Shown: in pieces, positions 6,294 to 6,428 of the stretch
Layout: every line of letters begins with the position of its first letter
How positions within the stretch are numbered: position 1 is the stretch's first letter
Assembly (NCBI GenBank): GCA_005885165.1
Contig: VAXR01000058.1
Location: 34,554-40,981, forward strand
Origin: Actinomycetota bacterium
GTDB lineage: Bacteria; Actinomycetota; Thermoleophilia; Solirubrobacterales; Thermoleophilaceae
DNA: 6,428 nucleotides
Reading direction: 5' to 3'
Notes under the pieces: model-generated
Databases searched by the model: none
Told to the model about the DNA's origin: nothing
What the model saw: the letters and a program-made list of their open reading frames with translations, nothing else
Made by a program: the position numbers and the translations under genes

Positions 6294-6428
6294 GTGCGCA
6301 CCCCGCTTTACGCGCTGGCCACGGCGCTGCCGCTTGCGCTTGTCCTTATCGCGTGCGGGTCGTCGGGAGCCCGCGATGACGTGAACCTCCCGCCCGCGCA
6401 CCTACTGCCGGCCTCGCGCAGATCCCAC
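6294..6428 (+). CDS. Predicted lipoprotein, N-terminal part, cut by window edge
   Basis: A GTG at 6294 opens a frame of 45 codons that runs off the right edge without a stop. The protein starts MRTPLYALATALPLALVLIA and then Cys21. This is a textbook lipoprotein signal peptide: a short basic start, a hydrophobic core (about 5-19) and a lipobox LIAC with Cys21 as the lipid-modified residue, followed by a flexible GSSGARDD linker. The mature protein would be anchored to the outer face of the membrane. It is divergent from the ceramidase-like gene, with 68 bases between the start codons and only a weak GGCGG in front. The part after residue 32 (LPPAHLLPAS) is too short to name a family; solute-binding or uncharacterised envelope proteins are both possible. 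The long antisense frame of the hydrolase does not explain a lipobox this exact. Confidence 0.7.
   Translation, partial: MRTPLYALATALPLALVLIACGSSGARDDVNLPPAHLLPASRRSH

Noticed and set aside
4961..6301. A 446-residue minus-strand frame overlapping the hydrolase gene in another frame
   Set aside because: It is extremely Arg/Pro/Gly-rich with no recognisable motif; a frame shadow of the real gene.
4189..6384. A 731-residue open frame on the plus strand opposite the hydrolase gene
   Set aside because: It is the shadow of a high-GC gene: Arg/Ala/Val/Asp-rich, with no domain, while the opposite strand has a signal peptide, metal-site motifs and sensible composition.

Overview
The window is very GC-rich, gene-dense bacterial DNA with frequent GTG starts, 4-nt stop/start overlaps and little intergenic space. 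The secreted hydrolase carries an Arg/His-rich beta-type N-terminal module of a style I associate with Solirubrobacterales/Thermoleophilia (Actinomycetota). That placement is an inference from composition and protein style; there is no marker gene here.

Layout. (1) Positions 1-2083, minus strand: a DrrA/DrrB-type ABC export operon, read ATPase -> permease 1 -> permease 2. Each junction is a GTGA overlap. Permease 1 (286-1058) is broken by a frameshift near 801-812, and permease 2 runs off the left edge. (2) Positions 2084-2193: an AT-rich divergent control region. Candidate promoters for the ABC operon and for the marR gene share one palindromic -35 hexamer (TTGCAA), which lies inside an imperfect inverted repeat that could be the MarR operator. 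(3) Positions 2194-2628, plus strand: a MarR-family regulator. Its stop codon overlaps the convergent stop of the next gene in a shared CTAG. (4) Positions 2625-6225, minus strand: a two-gene unit. First comes a large secreted protein of the neutral ceramidase superfamily (3817-6225), then, 7 bases downstream, an FMO/YUCCA-type flavin monooxygenase (2625-3809). (5) Positions 6294-6428, plus strand: the start of a divergent lipoprotein gene, cut by the right edge.

How the genes may work together. The MarR protein most plausibly controls the divergent ABC exporter, and itself, through the shared promoter region. The ceramidase-like enzyme would act outside the membrane on an amide- or ester-linked lipid or similar substrate. 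The cytosolic FMO could oxidise a released or imported product; this link rests only on gene order. The most unusual features are the shared palindromic -35 and the ceramidase-like protein, which keeps all four presumed zinc-ligand positions but has an altered nucleophile motif and extra modules. I see no RNA genes, mobile elements or CRISPR arrays.
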